Position numbers and translations under genes: made by a program. Positions 23,832-33,642 of a DNA stretch of 64,000 nt are shown one piece after another. The DNA is from Chlorobiota bacterium. Its GTDB lineage: Bacteria > Bacteroidota > Ignavibacteria > OLB7. The DNA is taken from contig JAEUSP010000088.1 in the NCBI GenBank assembly GCA_016788565.1, positions 62,001 through 126,000 on the forward strand, given 5' to 3'. The first letter of the stretch is position 1. The number at the start of each line of letters is the position of its first letter. Below the pieces are notes generated by a model. It had not been told where the DNA came from and ran no database searches. It saw only the letters and a program-made list of their open reading frames with translations.

Positions 23832-26800
23832 ATGAACCTCTATTTCCGTTCCTTGCTGATTGCCTTCACCCTGCTGTTCCTGCTGCTGCGGAACCAGCCA
23901 TTGGCTGCGCAGCCAACAATCTCCTACATCATTCCCGACATCGGTACGCCGGGGATGAACACCTATGTTGAGGTTATCGGGCCACAAAACAAGTCGGGAA
24001 ATTTTGGGGGAACCAACGACGTTATCGGCAACGGCCAAGTATCGGTGCAAACCGTCAATCCTGCCGATACCAACCGGGTGATGATCTCACCCCCGATTGT
24101 GAGTTGGCAAGGGAGGATGATTGGCTGCCAGATTTTTGTCCGCGATGATGCCGCGTTGGGGCCGGTTCCCATTCGGGTGGTGGTGAACGGGGTGCAATCC
24201 AACGCCGACACCTTTTTCATTGTGGCACCGCAAACCATTGGCAACCAGAACGGCGGCGGCCAGCTTGGCAGCGGCACGCTTGGCCGACGCTCGAAACGGG
24301 GGGCGATGATTGTGGACAGCTTGATTTTAACCAACGGAATCTACACCATCAGCACCGGCGATACCGACCCGCAGACCGGTGGCGGGCAGGGGTATCTTCC
24401 ATGCGTGATACTGAGCAAAGGCCCCGTGCTTGTTGGCTTCAATGGCGAAATTGTGGTTGATGCGATTGGGAAACATGGCGGTCCCGGCGGCGGTGGCAGC
24501 GGCGGCTACGGCGCAACCCGGCCAGCACAACCACCGCTGATCCCGGCAGTCCCCGGCGAGCTTGACGTTCCGCTTGGGAACGGTTTTTCAGGCGGGGTCA
24601 GCAGTGTTCCGGTAGTCCCTTCGCCGGGCGGGTTTGGGATTGGAACCGGGCCGAACTCTGCCAGCTTGAACGGAGTAAGAGCCAACACCAGTTTCAGCAC
24701 CACCCGTTTGTACAGCGGCGGCCCGGGCCACCCGTTCGATTCCGATGGCCGCAGCGGTGGTTCGGCAGCGGTCAGCACCAACCCGTTTGCGCCGTTCGGA
24801 ATCTACTTTGGCGGCGGCGGAAATGCTGGGCCGGGGACGGGGATCACCGCACCCAGCTTCCTTTCGGTGAACGGCCAAGTGATTGGCAACGCCGCCATTG
24901 TTCCGCTGCATGGCGGGGCGGGTGGGTCCAGCGGGGGAAGCAACGACAGCGTTGGCGGCGGCGGTGGTGGCGGGATTGCAATCTACTCGCAAAGCGGACT
25001 TTCCATTGCCTCCATCACCGCAAACGGCGGCAACGGGCGGGATGGGTTCGACTGTGGTTCGGTGCTGCAAGGGTGTGGCGATCCTTCTGCTGGAGGCGCG
25101 GGGGGCTGCATCATTTTGGGGGCGCGAGGGATCGTCAGCAGCGGCACAGCCCACACACGCGGCGGAAGAGGGGGCAAAGCGGCAGCCGTTGCTCTGCCAG
25201 GCTCAACAGCTGGCGATGGTGGGCCAGGGCGATTCCGATACGACGGCATCAACGCCGGAGCAGCCTTCACTACCACAACCGGCGGAAGTTCCAGCCGGGG
25301 GATTTCCTTCAACCCAATCTCCACCACTCCCACTCCCAGCTTTTTCCTTTCCGGCTCGGCCAACACTGGCGACACCGTGTTGATCTACTACCGCACCAAC
25401 CGCCGCCCCTGGAACAGCACCGCTCCACTGAAGGTTGTGACAACCGGCGTGCTGTGGGCGCAGCAAATCACCTTGCAGCCGGGGGATTCAACGGTGTATC
25501 TGTTTGGGCTTCGCCGCAGCCTTGCCTCCGAGCTGGCCACCTCCACCCCCTACCAGCAGGTTCCCGCAGGAATCTTGTCACAGGTGGCTGCGGCCATTGT
25601 AAAATTTCAACCAGCACCGTTGATTCAGGCCACGCTGCGCACATCGGGCGATTCGCTGATTTGCGATAGCGTTCTGTACGACACCATTACCATCCATAAC
25701 CGTGGCGCGGCACCGCTTAGGATTGATCCACAAACCAGAATCACCGCTACCAACGGTGTTATTGCCCAATTGATCCTGAGCCTTGCAGTCATTCTTCAAC
25801 CGTTGGACTCTGTCCGGGCAGTGGTGCGGGTGCAGGGGAATGGAGCCACCGGGCGCGTTGGCTACACACTCTCCATTATCAGCAACGACCCCGATCCTTC
25901 GCGAAGCCCGATGAAGATGCTCATTGAGCATTTCATCTTCCCGATGAAGTATCAAATGTCCCCACTGCTAGATTTTGGGGATGTGCGCATCGGGTTGCCG
26001 AAGGATAGTCTGTTGAACATGAGAAACACAGGCGGGGTGGATATTCAAGCCACAAATTTCACCCCACTTGCAACTCCATTTTCAGCCCTTTGGGATCCAG
26101 CATCGCCCGTCACGATTATGCCACCCGCCGGGTACGCTTTCCGTTTCCGTTTTGCCCCGCGCGACACCGGGTTGTTTGTTGCCACGCTACGCCTGCGGCT
26201 GCAACCATGCGGGGTTGACACCGCAATCACGTTGCGGGGATATGGCCGTTCGGGGATTATCACCACAGCAACCGATTGGGCATTCGACCAAGCAACCTGT
26301 GCCGACACCGCAACGCAACGCTACTTGGTGAAGAACACCGGGAACGATACGCTAACATTACAGCAGCCAGCAGTTACTGGTGCTGGGTTCGCGTTGGTGC
26401 AGCCTGCGGCGGGGATGTGGCCAATCGCGCTTGCCCCAAAAGATTCCATCTTCATCTACTTGCACGCCAACCTGAACGGAGCGGCCAGCATCAGCGGCAG
26501 CGTAGTTTTCCAAACCGATGACTCGTTGCCCGGGAAAAACCCACACAGCGTTAGCCTGACAGCAGCGCGCGATAACGTGAAGTTGTTGGGGGATAGCATC
26601 ATCAATTTTGGGAAGGTCTGTGTGGGGTCATCGGCGGCACGAAATGCCCGCTTGGTGAATGGGGGAACACGCACCGTTGCCACGTTGGAGTCGGGTGTGT
26701 TTGCCGCGAACACGGCGGCGTTTGTCATCAGCAACAGCGCGTTCCCACGCACGCTTTCGGCCAGCGCGCAGGATAGCGTTCTGGTGCAATTTTCGCCAAC

Positions 26801-28562
26801 CCGAACCGGACCGTTTGTGGATACGTTGGCGATATTCTACCGCCCCTGCAACCAGTTTCGGAACATTGTTGTGATTGGCGAAGGGATTGCCAACAGCGGG
26901 GAATACTCCGTTCAGGGAGTTGACTTTGGCGATGTTCCATTAACCCAACCAGCACAGCGAACGGTGGTGATTCGGAACACAGCCACCACCCCGGGCCAGG
27001 ATTTGGTGATTGACCGCCTAAGCAGCGATCCCCGGCTGCGCATCCTTTCGCCAACCATCCCCCCTGCCCTGCGGATCGCACCGAACGACTCGGTGGTGGT
27101 GACGATAGAGTTTGCCCCCACCGCACCCGACACCTTGAAGAATGCCTATCTGACCGCCACCATCGCCAGCCCGTGCGCAAGCACGATACTGCTGCCAATT
27201 TTTGGACAAGGGGTTGGGGAAGGGCTTCTGCTCAGTAAATCAGTTATCGGCTATCCACCAACGCTCCGTTGCCAAAACAGCACCGATACGCTGGTGATTT
27301 GGAACCGAACCGGAGCCGCGGTCCAGTTGGGAACAATCTCCCTTGTTCCAAGCTCGGCAACGGCCTTTCTCACGGTGCAGCAGCTTGTTGGAAACAACAC
27401 CATTCTCCCCCAAGATTCGGCTCTGTTTGCCATTACATTCACCCCAACCGATCCCCCCGATGGCCCGCGTTCGGCCACGCTGCAATTCACCACAACCGAC
27501 CCGCAACGCCCACTGCTTCAGGTTCCGATCGTGGGGGAACGCGCCACGCAGCAACTCACTTTTCCAATCATCAATTTCTTCAACACCCCGGTGCAAACCT
27601 CGGCATCGGTGCGGCAACTGCTGCAAAACAGCGGGACGGCATCGGTGGAGATCAGGTCGCTGACGGCTCCCCCGCCGTTCCGGGTGGTTGCCACGCGCCC
27701 GGGCTTGCCGATTACGCTGAAAGTCGGGGAATCGGTGGAAGTTGAGTTGGAGTTCAGCGCGGCAGAAGCGGGCACATTTAACGACTCCATCAGGGTTGTT
27801 GGCACATTCCCGTGCGGCGAAACGCCAGCATTCCCAATCAGCGGGCGGGCGGTGGCGCAGCTTGATCTATCGGGATATTGGGAAGATATTTCCGCCGCAC
27901 CCGGCCAGGAAGTGTTGCTTCCGTTGCGGGTTGATCGGGACCTGACCCCAGCAGCAATCACCGGGTACAGCATCACTCTCGGGTTCAACCGAACGCTGCT
28001 GCGGCCCACCGGAATCATCCTTGATGGAACGCTCTCGCAGGGGTGGACAACGATAATCAGCAAGATGGAGCCTGGGGTTGTGGAGTTCACCGCAGGTGGC
28101 GCAACGCCGCTTCGTGGCTCTGGAATCGTAGCCTACGTTGCTGCGCGCGCAACGCTTGGGGATTCGGTTTCAACGCTCATCGCCTCCCCAAGCTCGGCAC
28201 AGCTAACGGGATTATCCACGGCCCTATCCATTGCCCCGGGGCTGTTTCGGCTACGCGATGTTTGCGAAGAAGGGGGCGTTCGGTTAGTGCGTAGCACCGG
28301 TGGCTTCGGCATAAAACTGGTGGCTCCCCAGCCCGCAACTGGGGAAACGGAGGTGACGATTGGGACGGTGGAAGATGGAAGCGTTCTGGTGCGATTGCTG
28401 GATGCGCGGGGGTCGGTGGTGGAAACGTTGGTGAAGGAATCCTTGCCGCATGGCGAGCATCGGTTGCGGCTATCGGCAGGTTGGATAACTGCTGGGGTCT
28501 ATTTCCTTGAGCTACGCACCCCCACGCAAACGGATCGTCGGGCAATCATCATTGCCCGTTAG
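23832..28562 (+). CDS. Giant T9SS cargo with Gly-rich, choice-of-anchor and cohesin-like domains
   Basis: 1576 residues from ATG 23832, which directly precedes a signal peptide (residues 1-28, ending PLAAQ); the frame is open further upstream but that part overlaps the xerC start region. An IPT-like start (TISYIIPDIGTPGMNTYVEV) is followed by a long glycine/serine-rich stretch at about 130-490 (many GGGGSGG runs). Several choice-of-anchor/ASPM-SPD2-Hydin-type beta domains follow, recognised by repeated FGDVRIGLPKDSLLNMRNTG-like units (about 710-1330). Near 1360 a cohesin-like domain (PGQEVLLPLRVDRDLTPAAI) appears. The end (GFGIKLVAPQPATGETEVTI onward) is a T9SS sorting tail. A surface or adhesive role is inferred. 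Confidence 0.8.
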   Translation: MNLYFRSLLIAFTLLFLLLRNQPLAAQPTISYIIPDIGTPGMNTYVEVIGPQNKSGNFGGTNDVIGNGQVSVQTVNPADTNRVMISPPIVSWQGRMIGCQIFVRDDAALGPVPIRVVVNGVQSNADTFFIVAPQTIGNQNGGGQLGSGTLGRRSKRGAMIVDSLILTNGIYTISTGDTDPQTGGGQGYLPCVILSKGPVLVGFNGEIVVDAIGKHGGPGGGGSGGYGATRPAQPPLIPAVPGELDVPLGNGFSGGVSSVPVVPSPGGFGIGTGPNSASLNGVRANTSFSTTRLYSGGPGHPFDSDGRSGGSAAVSTNPFAPFGIYFGGGGNAGPGTGITAPSFLSVNGQVIGNAAIVPLHGGAGGSSGGSNDSVGGGGGGGIAIYSQSGLSIASITANGGNGRDGFDCGSVLQGCGDPSAGGAGGCIILGARGIVSSGTAHTRGGRGGKAAAVALPGSTAGDGGPGRFRYDGINAGAAFTTTTGGSSSRGISFNPISTTPTPSFFLSGSANTGDTVLIYYRTNRRPWNSTAPLKVVTTGVLWAQQITLQPGDSTVYLFGLRRSLASELATSTPYQQVPAGILSQVAAAIVKFQPAPLIQATLRTSGDSLICDSVLYDTITIHNRGAAPLRIDPQTRITATNGVIAQLILSLAVILQPLDSVRAVVRVQGNGATGRVGYTLSIISNDPDPSRSPMKMLIEHFIFPMKYQMSPLLDFGDVRIGLPKDSLLNMRNTGGVDIQATNFTPLATPFSALWDPASPVTIMPPAGYAFRFRFAPRDTGLFVATLRLRLQPCGVDTAITLRGYGRSGIITTATDWAFDQATCADTATQRYLVKNTGNDTLTLQQPAVTGAGFALVQPAAGMWPIALAPKDSIFIYLHANLNGAASISGSVVFQTDDSLPGKNPHSVSLTAARDNVKLLGDSIINFGKVCVGSSAARNARLVNGGTRTVATLESGVFAANTAAFVISNSAFPRTLSASAQDSVLVQFSPTRTGPFVDTLAIFYRPCNQFRNIVVIGEGIANSGEYSVQGVDFGDVPLTQPAQRTVVIRNTATTPGQDLVIDRLSSDPRLRILSPTIPPALRIAPNDSVVVTIEFAPTAPDTLKNAYLTATIASPCASTILLPIFGQGVGEGLLLSKSVIGYPPTLRCQNSTDTLVIWNRTGAAVQLGTISLVPSSATAFLTVQQLVGNNTILPQDSALFAITFTPTDPPDGPRSATLQFTTTDPQRPLLQVPIVGERATQQLTFPIINFFNTPVQTSASVRQLLQNSGTASVEIRSLTAPPPFRVVATRPGLPITLKVGESVEVELEFSAAEAGTFNDSIRVVGTFPCGETPAFPISGRAVAQLDLSGYWEDISAAPGQEVLLPLRVDRDLTPAAITGYSITLGFNRTLLRPTGIILDGTLSQGWTTIISKMEPGVVEFTAGGATPLRGSGIVAYVAARATLGDSVSTLIASPSSAQLTGLSTALSIAPGLFRLRDVCEEGGVRLVRSTGGFGIKLVAPQPATGETEVTIGTVEDGSVLVRLLDARGSVVETLVKESLPHGEHRLRLSAGWITAGVYFLELRTPTQTDRRAIIIAR

Positions 28563-28596
28563 GAATTTGCTTGCCCTTCCGTTAGGAATTTGCTTG
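28556..28596 (+). repeat. Tandem 18-bp direct repeat at the CDS end
   Basis: The 18-base word CCGTTAGGAATTTGCTTG occurs twice, 23 bases apart. The first copy includes the TAG stop codon of the giant T9SS gene. It sits at the edge of the AT-rich restriction-modification cassette. No further copy was found at the other edge. Confidence 0.7.
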
Positions 28597-28698
28597 ATAG
28601 TGTTACCGAGCGTTGGGCGGGGCGGTGTTGGGCAGTAGATTTGCCAGTTCGTTGGGGTAGAGCTACTAACCGAATCTTGTTTTATTCCACAACAGCCT

Positions 28699-29856
28699 AT
28701 GGCATATCCTTCTGTTGACGCGCTTCAGAAAATTTTGGCTGATACGGTGTTCAGCTATGCAGTGGATAAAAAGAAAGCTGCGGGCAGAGCGTTGGGAACG
28801 ATTGTAGAGATCATCACGTTCTACGCGCTTGACTCTTGGGGATACAGAGAATCCATAGCTATTGAGCGATCTATCCCTGAGTATGCAAACCCCGTTCTTA
28901 CACACAATGTTGAATTTTCATTGCACCCAGTACTGAACAATCTCAACATTGAATTGCAGGATATGCCATTGCCGATTACTGCAAGCAAAATCAGAAATGC
29001 ACGATTAAGCAATAACACTGTTCCTGTTGTACGAACGCCTTCAACGCAGTTGTTATCAAGGGATCATCTTCTACGAAACGCCTGCATTATTGAGGAGACA
29101 GCTACTGGGTTTCAGGTTGCTAACCTACATTCCTATCACAAGGCGGCCACACCGGCCAACTTGGCGAAGGTTGTTTTGACGGATTTATACCGCCACCCTT
29201 TTGCAATTGTAGAATGCAAAAGAGTTGGCGTAGAAGAAGGAGCGCGTAAAGGTCCGCAAACCATTGAAAAAGCAAAGCAAGGAGCCTATGTAGCCCGAAG
29301 CATTTCATCTCTTCAAAAAATTCGGTTTCGGAATGGGGATATCGGCGGAGTGCTTCATCACGAAGATGACTCTATCACCTGCCAACTCTACAAAGATATC
29401 TTAAAAGAAATTCTTGCATCTGATTCTCGCTCATTACTTGAAGGTTTTATTCTCACAATTGGCATTGTCAGTAATCACGGAAATTGGTTTACGTCAGGGA
29501 ATCAGAATAAAGAGATGAAGGTGCTGTCTCAATCCTATGATTGGCTGCTGTTTTTAACCGATGACGCGCTTGCGCAGTTTATCACCGATACCCTTCTTGA
29601 GCCAAGTAGGGATATGGAGCCAATTCGGGATGCTTTTCTTCGCAGTTATACCGGCAAACGTCAAAAAAACTGTTTTACGAAAGTACAGATTGATCTTGAG
29701 GCTGACAGAAGATTGCGTAGGTATTTCAGTTCTCGCACCTCTGATATTGACGCATGGTTTAGCCTGATAACCCCACATAATTCTGCCATTAGTGAATTAC
29801 GAACTGAATTGAATCTTTTACAACAAAAAAACTGGAATACGATCTTGAACCTATGA
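28699..29856 (+). CDS. Putative type II restriction endonuclease (PD-(D/E)xK)
   Basis: A 385-residue soluble protein. The pattern TDLYRHPFAIVECKRVG places D162 nine residues before E172-C-K174, the canonical spacing of a PD-(D/E)xK nuclease site after a short hydrophobic strand. It overlaps the following DNA adenine methyltransferase gene by four bases (ATGA), the common layout of a type II restriction-modification system. The recognition sequence cannot be predicted, and I do not recognise the subfamily. Base composition is clearly AT-rich (some stretches near 30% GC) compared with about 58-60% around it, pointing to horizontal transfer. The frame is intact. Confidence 0.7.
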   Translation: MAYPSVDALQKILADTVFSYAVDKKKAAGRALGTIVEIITFYALDSWGYRESIAIERSIPEYANPVLTHNVEFSLHPVLNNLNIELQDMPLPITASKIRNARLSNNTVPVVRTPSTQLLSRDHLLRNACIIEETATGFQVANLHSYHKAATPANLAKVVLTDLYRHPFAIVECKRVGVEEGARKGPQTIEKAKQGAYVARSISSLQKIRFRNGDIGGVLHHEDDSITCQLYKDILKEILASDSRSLLEGFILTIGIVSNHGNWFTSGNQNKEMKVLSQSYDWLLFLTDDALAQFITDTLLEPSRDMEPIRDAFLRSYTGKRQKNCFTKVQIDLEADRRLRRYFSSRTSDIDAWFSLITPHNSAISELRTELNLLQQKNWNTILNL

Positions 29857-30452
29857 GCGCTGGGCGTACCGTTAATTCATCAAGCCAACATTGGGGAACA
29901 CCAAAAAAATACGTTGATGTCATTCGACGTTTTTTTGATGGTGCTATTGATCTTGACCCTTGCTCGAATCAATACTCTATTGTTAATGCAAACCTAGAAT
30001 ATCATCTTCCATATCAGGATGGATTACGGGAGTCGTGGAATTATTCACGTATTTTTGTTAATCCACCCTATGGCGCTGATCGTGAGCGGGGAACAACGAT
30101 TAAACATTGGCTCTATCGTTGTGCCGATGCTCATTGGCGGTATTCATCCGAGGTGGTTGCGCTGGTTCCTGTTGCTACCAACACTCGGCACTGGAAACAG
30201 TACGTCTGGGGACGCGCTACGGCTATCGCTTTTCTGTACGATACGCGATTAAAATTCCTTGTAAATGGCAACGATGGTGGGAAAGGTGCCCCAATGTCAT
30301 GTGCAATCGTTTATTGGGGAAAGCAGTATCGTAAATTTCACGACCTATTTATCCAGTATGGTGCCGTAGTGGATATCCGGAATTTACATCAACAATCAAT
30401 CGGCCCATTAAAAGAAATTCCGCAACTCTCTTTGATGGAACAACTCTCGTAA
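29853..30452 (+). CDS. DNA N6-adenine methyltransferase, phage Dam-like
   Basis: A 199-residue protein of the phage N-6-adenine methyltransferase (Dam, DUF-type small MTase) family. It opens QHWGTPKKYVDVIRRFFDG, typical of this family. The acidic SAM-binding segment DLDPCSNQYSI follows, then the catalytic FVNPPYGADRERG (NPPY motif). It is short because it lacks a large target-recognition domain. It overlaps the nuclease gene by ATGA and presumably protects the same site. Like the nuclease it is AT-rich. If only one strand or one base is modified, the system would be a two-gene type II R-M. A solitary methyltransferase role is less likely given the coupling. Confidence 0.82.
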   Translation: MSAGRTVNSSSQHWGTPKKYVDVIRRFFDGAIDLDPCSNQYSIVNANLEYHLPYQDGLRESWNYSRIFVNPPYGADRERGTTIKHWLYRCADAHWRYSSEVVALVPVATNTRHWKQYVWGRATAIAFLYDTRLKFLVNGNDGGKGAPMSCAIVYWGKQYRKFHDLFIQYGAVVDIRNLHQQSIGPLKEIPQLSLMEQLS

Positions 30453-30468
30453 CTGAACCGCAGATACT

Positions 30469-31836
30469 ATGACCACACCAACAAAAACCGTCAACGTCCT
30501 GACGCTTGGTTGCTCCAAGAATACCGTTGACTCCGAGACCTTAATGGGGCTTCTGCGGAAAAACAACATCCAGCTGGCCGACGAAGCCGATGGTGCCGAT
30601 GCCGTGATTATCAACACCTGCGGGTTTATTGATGTGGCAAAAGAGGAATCGGTGAATACCATCCTTCAGGCCGCTGCAATGAAACGCGATGGCCGAATCG
30701 GAAACCTGTACGTTGCCGGCTGCTTGTCGCAACGGTACATGGATGACCTGGAGGAGGAAATCCCAGAAGTTGATGCCTACTTTGGCGTAACCGATTTCAC
30801 CAACATCCTCCGGACAATTAACCCCAACCTGAAATATGATCTTATCAGCGACCGCTACGTCCCCCCGGGAACACGCTCGGCCTACCTGAAAATCTCCGAA
30901 GGCTGCAACAACCCTTGCTCATTCTGCGCCATTCCCCTGATGCGTGGCGGGCACGTTTCGCGGCCAATGGAGGAAATCCTGATTGAGGCCAACCACTTGG
31001 CAATGAACGGCGTGAAGGAGCTTGTGGTGGTGGCCCAGGACTCCACCTACTACGGCCTTGACATCTACGGCGAACGCCGCCTGGCAGGGCTGCTGGAAAA
31101 ATTGGCGCAGGTTCGGGGCATTGAATGGGTTCGGCTGATGTACGCCTACCCCTCACGATTCCCGCTGGATATTCTTCCGGTGATCGCCAGCCAGCCAACT
31201 ATCTGCAAGTACATTGATATGCCGGTCCAGCACGTTTCCGATTCCGTGCTGAAATCTATGCGGCGCGGCCACACCCGGCGGGCACTGCGCGAACTTATCG
31301 GGAAAATTCGTGAGGAAGTCCCCGGCATCACCCTTCGCACAACGCTGATTATCGGTTACCCGAACGAAGGTGAGGCCGAGTTCCAAGAACTTCTGGATTT
31401 TGTTGCCGAGACCGAATTTGATCGGCTTGGCGTGTTCGCCTACTCGCAGGAGGAGAACACCACCGCCCACCCGCTGAACGATCCGATACCCGCCGAAATA
31501 AAGCAGGAACGGATTGACCGCGTGATGCAACTGCAACGCGAAATCTCGGCCAAGAAACATGAGGGGCTTGTTGGAAAGCGTGAGAAAGTTTTTGTGGAAA
31601 GCGTTGCCGAAGGTGAGTATATCTGCCGCAGCGAACGCGACGCGCCCGAGGTTGATGGTGAAGTCTATGTCACTTCCAACTTCCCGTTGCAGCCCGGCGA
31701 TTTTGTTGAGGTGGAATATACCGGGGCGATGGACTACGACCTGTTTGCCGAATCGGTTGGCGATGGCCCAATTGCTGGTGCATCCGCCGCCACACCAACC
31801 CACGCACTGAATCTTTCATTACCAGTTATCCAATGA
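30469..31836 (+). CDS. rimO: Ribosomal protein uS12 methylthiotransferase RimO
   Basis: A 455-residue radical SAM enzyme that adds a methylthio group to the conserved aspartate of ribosomal protein S12. The N-terminal UPF0004 domain has its three cluster cysteines C15 (TLGCSKNTVDSE), C51 (INTCGF) and C85 (VAGCLSQRY). The radical SAM cluster is C146-x3-C150-x2-C153 (SEGCNNPCSFCAIPLMRG). A C-terminal TRAM domain ends the enzyme, followed by a short Ala/Pro-rich tail. NTVDSE and IPLMRG favour RimO over MiaB. It starts a six-gene operon: its stop overlaps the start of psd by four bases. Confidence 0.95.
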   Translation: MTTPTKTVNVLTLGCSKNTVDSETLMGLLRKNNIQLADEADGADAVIINTCGFIDVAKEESVNTILQAAAMKRDGRIGNLYVAGCLSQRYMDDLEEEIPEVDAYFGVTDFTNILRTINPNLKYDLISDRYVPPGTRSAYLKISEGCNNPCSFCAIPLMRGGHVSRPMEEILIEANHLAMNGVKELVVVAQDSTYYGLDIYGERRLAGLLEKLAQVRGIEWVRLMYAYPSRFPLDILPVIASQPTICKYIDMPVQHVSDSVLKSMRRGHTRRALRELIGKIREEVPGITLRTTLIIGYPNEGEAEFQELLDFVAETEFDRLGVFAYSQEENTTAHPLNDPIPAEIKQERIDRVMQLQREISAKKHEGLVGKREKVFVESVAEGEYICRSERDAPEVDGEVYVTSNFPLQPGDFVEVEYTGAMDYDLFAESVGDGPIAGASAATPTHALNLSLPVIQ

Positions 31837-32489
31837 AGCTAACCCGCTACGGAACCGATGTCATCATCGGCTCGTTCTTGGTTGCCGATGCCTTGATTAT
31901 CGGCGGATACTTTGTGCCAATCACCGTTGTCAGCATCCTGATGATGGCGTTAGGGGTTTTCCTTCTGCTGTTCACCATCTGGTTTTTCCGCGACCCCGAC
32001 CGCACCGTTCCCGCCGGAATTGACGACGGCACGGTCCTTTCCACCGCCGATGGTAAGGTTGTGGTGGTGCAGGACATTGTGGATAACGAGTATCACAAAG
32101 GCCCTGCCAAACAGGTCTCCATTTTCCTTTCGCCGCTGAACGTCCACGTGAACCGCCACCCGATTAGCGGCCAGATTGACCACTACCGCTACGTGAACGG
32201 TGAGTATCTGGTGGCCTTCCACGAAAAGGCATCGGACCTGAACGAACGGACTCACATCGGCGTTCGGAACAGCCGCGTTGGGGTGCTGCACAAGCAGATT
32301 GCCGGGGCCGTTGCGCGGCGCATCGTCTGCAATCTGAAGGTGGGGGACCAAGCCACGATTGGCGAGCGGTTCGGGATGATAAAATTTGGCAGCCGTGTTG
32401 ATCTGATCGTCCCGCCGGAAGCAATCGTCCATGTGAAACTGGGGGACATTGTGGTTGCCGGGGAGACGGTCATCTTCACGATGCCGTAA
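31833..32489 (+). CDS. psd: Phosphatidylserine decarboxylase proenzyme
   Basis: A 218-residue short-type phosphatidylserine decarboxylase that makes phosphatidylethanolamine. Two N-terminal membrane helices (about 8-50) precede the catalytic part: FRDPDRTVP, ADGKVVVVQD, SIFLSPLNVHVNRHPISG with the conserved histidines, and the self-cleavage site MIKFGSRVDL where serine becomes the pyruvoyl group of the alpha chain. The gene overlaps rimO by four bases and is followed by the synthase that makes its substrate, so the two catalyse consecutive steps CDP-diacylglycerol to phosphatidylserine to phosphatidylethanolamine. Confidence 0.94.
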   Translation: MKLTRYGTDVIIGSFLVADALIIGGYFVPITVVSILMMALGVFLLLFTIWFFRDPDRTVPAGIDDGTVLSTADGKVVVVQDIVDNEYHKGPAKQVSIFLSPLNVHVNRHPISGQIDHYRYVNGEYLVAFHEKASDLNERTHIGVRNSRVGVLHKQIAGAVARRIVCNLKVGDQATIGERFGMIKFGSRVDLIVPPEAIVHVKLGDIVVAGETVIFTMP

Positions 32490-32712
32490 CCGCCCCCGGT
32501 TTCCCGCAACATCTGTTTCGCGCTGCTGCATCTCTCTGGTTTGAGATTCCCCCGCAGTTGGGCATATTTGCCGCCGAAATTTTTCAGCAATCGGAATTGC
32601 CGCCCTGATCCAGCATCTGGCACAAGGAAGGTTGCGCGAACGAGTTTCCATTTTTGGGGAAGATGTCCCTGCGGGTTCTTCTTCCATTCACAACTTCAGG
32701 AACGTCCATTCC

Positions 32713-33489
32713 GTGCCGATCCGCGTTACCCGCTCGGTGATTCCGAGCCTCTTTACCTCCATGAACCTCTTCAGCGGCTTCTTCGCCATGGTGAAGTCAA
32801 CCGAAGGGGAGTTCATGGCGGCGGCATGGCTGATAGTCCTTGCTGGGGTGTTCGACGCGCTGGATGGAGCAATGGCACGGCTAACAAAATCAAGCTCAGA
32901 GTTCGGGGTCGAGCTTGATTCGCTGGCGGATGTGGTGAGCTTTGGGGCGGCGCCGGCGTTCATGCTCTACATGGCATTTTTCCACAAGTGGGAAACGGTT
33001 GGGGTGCTGTTGGCCGCGCTTCCGGCAATTTGCGGTGCAATCCGGCTGGCGCGCTTCAACGTGCAGCTTACGGGGTTCGATAAAGATTACTTCATGGGGT
33101 TGCCCATCCCCTCGGCAGCGGTGACGCTTATCAGCTACCTTGTGTTCTTCCACCTTCCTGCCGATAGCTACTTCCCCCCGGCAGGAATGAAAGATGAGGT
33201 GATGGCGATTCTGACGGTTGGGATTTCGTTGCTGATGGTCAGCACCATCCGCTACGACACCATCCCGAAACCCTCGAAGCGGGCGTTCCAGAAGCACCCG
33301 ATAAAAACAACGGCGTTTATGCTTGGGTTGGTGGTTGCAGCCGCCACAAAAGGGGAAGCCTTGTTCCCGTTGATGGCGTTGTACCTTCTGTACGGCATCA
33401 TCCGCCACATCGTCATCCTGATCCGCACCCGCAACGACGACGAGGACGACACGATGGAAGGATCGGAGCCAACACCGTTCGACATCTAA
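32713..33489 (+). CDS. pssA: CDP-diacylglycerol--serine O-phosphatidyltransferase
   Basis: An integral membrane CDP-alcohol phosphatidyltransferase. The signature D-G-x2-A-R-x8-G-x3-D-x3-D is complete in LDGAMARLTKSSSEFGVELD followed by SLAD, preceded by MNLFSGFFAM, as in PssA. About six to eight membrane helices follow. Start choice: GTG 32713 (protein opening VPIRVTRSVIPSLFTSMN) fits the family start, with an AGGA about 11 bases before it. A TTG at 32632 directly after AAGGAAGG would add 27 residues of unfamiliar sequence. It acts with psd in phosphatidylethanolamine synthesis. Confidence 0.9.
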   Translation: MPIRVTRSVIPSLFTSMNLFSGFFAMVKSTEGEFMAAAWLIVLAGVFDALDGAMARLTKSSSEFGVELDSLADVVSFGAAPAFMLYMAFFHKWETVGVLLAALPAICGAIRLARFNVQLTGFDKDYFMGLPIPSAAVTLISYLVFFHLPADSYFPPAGMKDEVMAILTVGISLLMVSTIRYDTIPKPSKRAFQKHPIKTTAFMLGLVVAAATKGEALFPLMALYLLYGIIRHIVILIRTRNDDEDDTMEGSEPTPFDI

Positions 33490-33642
33490 TGGAGTTCGAA
33501 CGCCAGGAACCGAACCACTCAACACGGCACAAACCCGCGCGGGCAATCGCACCCCCGGAAGAACGTCAATCTGGCGCGGCAAACAAACCAGCAACCAACA
33601 ATCGCCGGAACACCCGGTGGAATTTTATAGAAAGGTGACACC

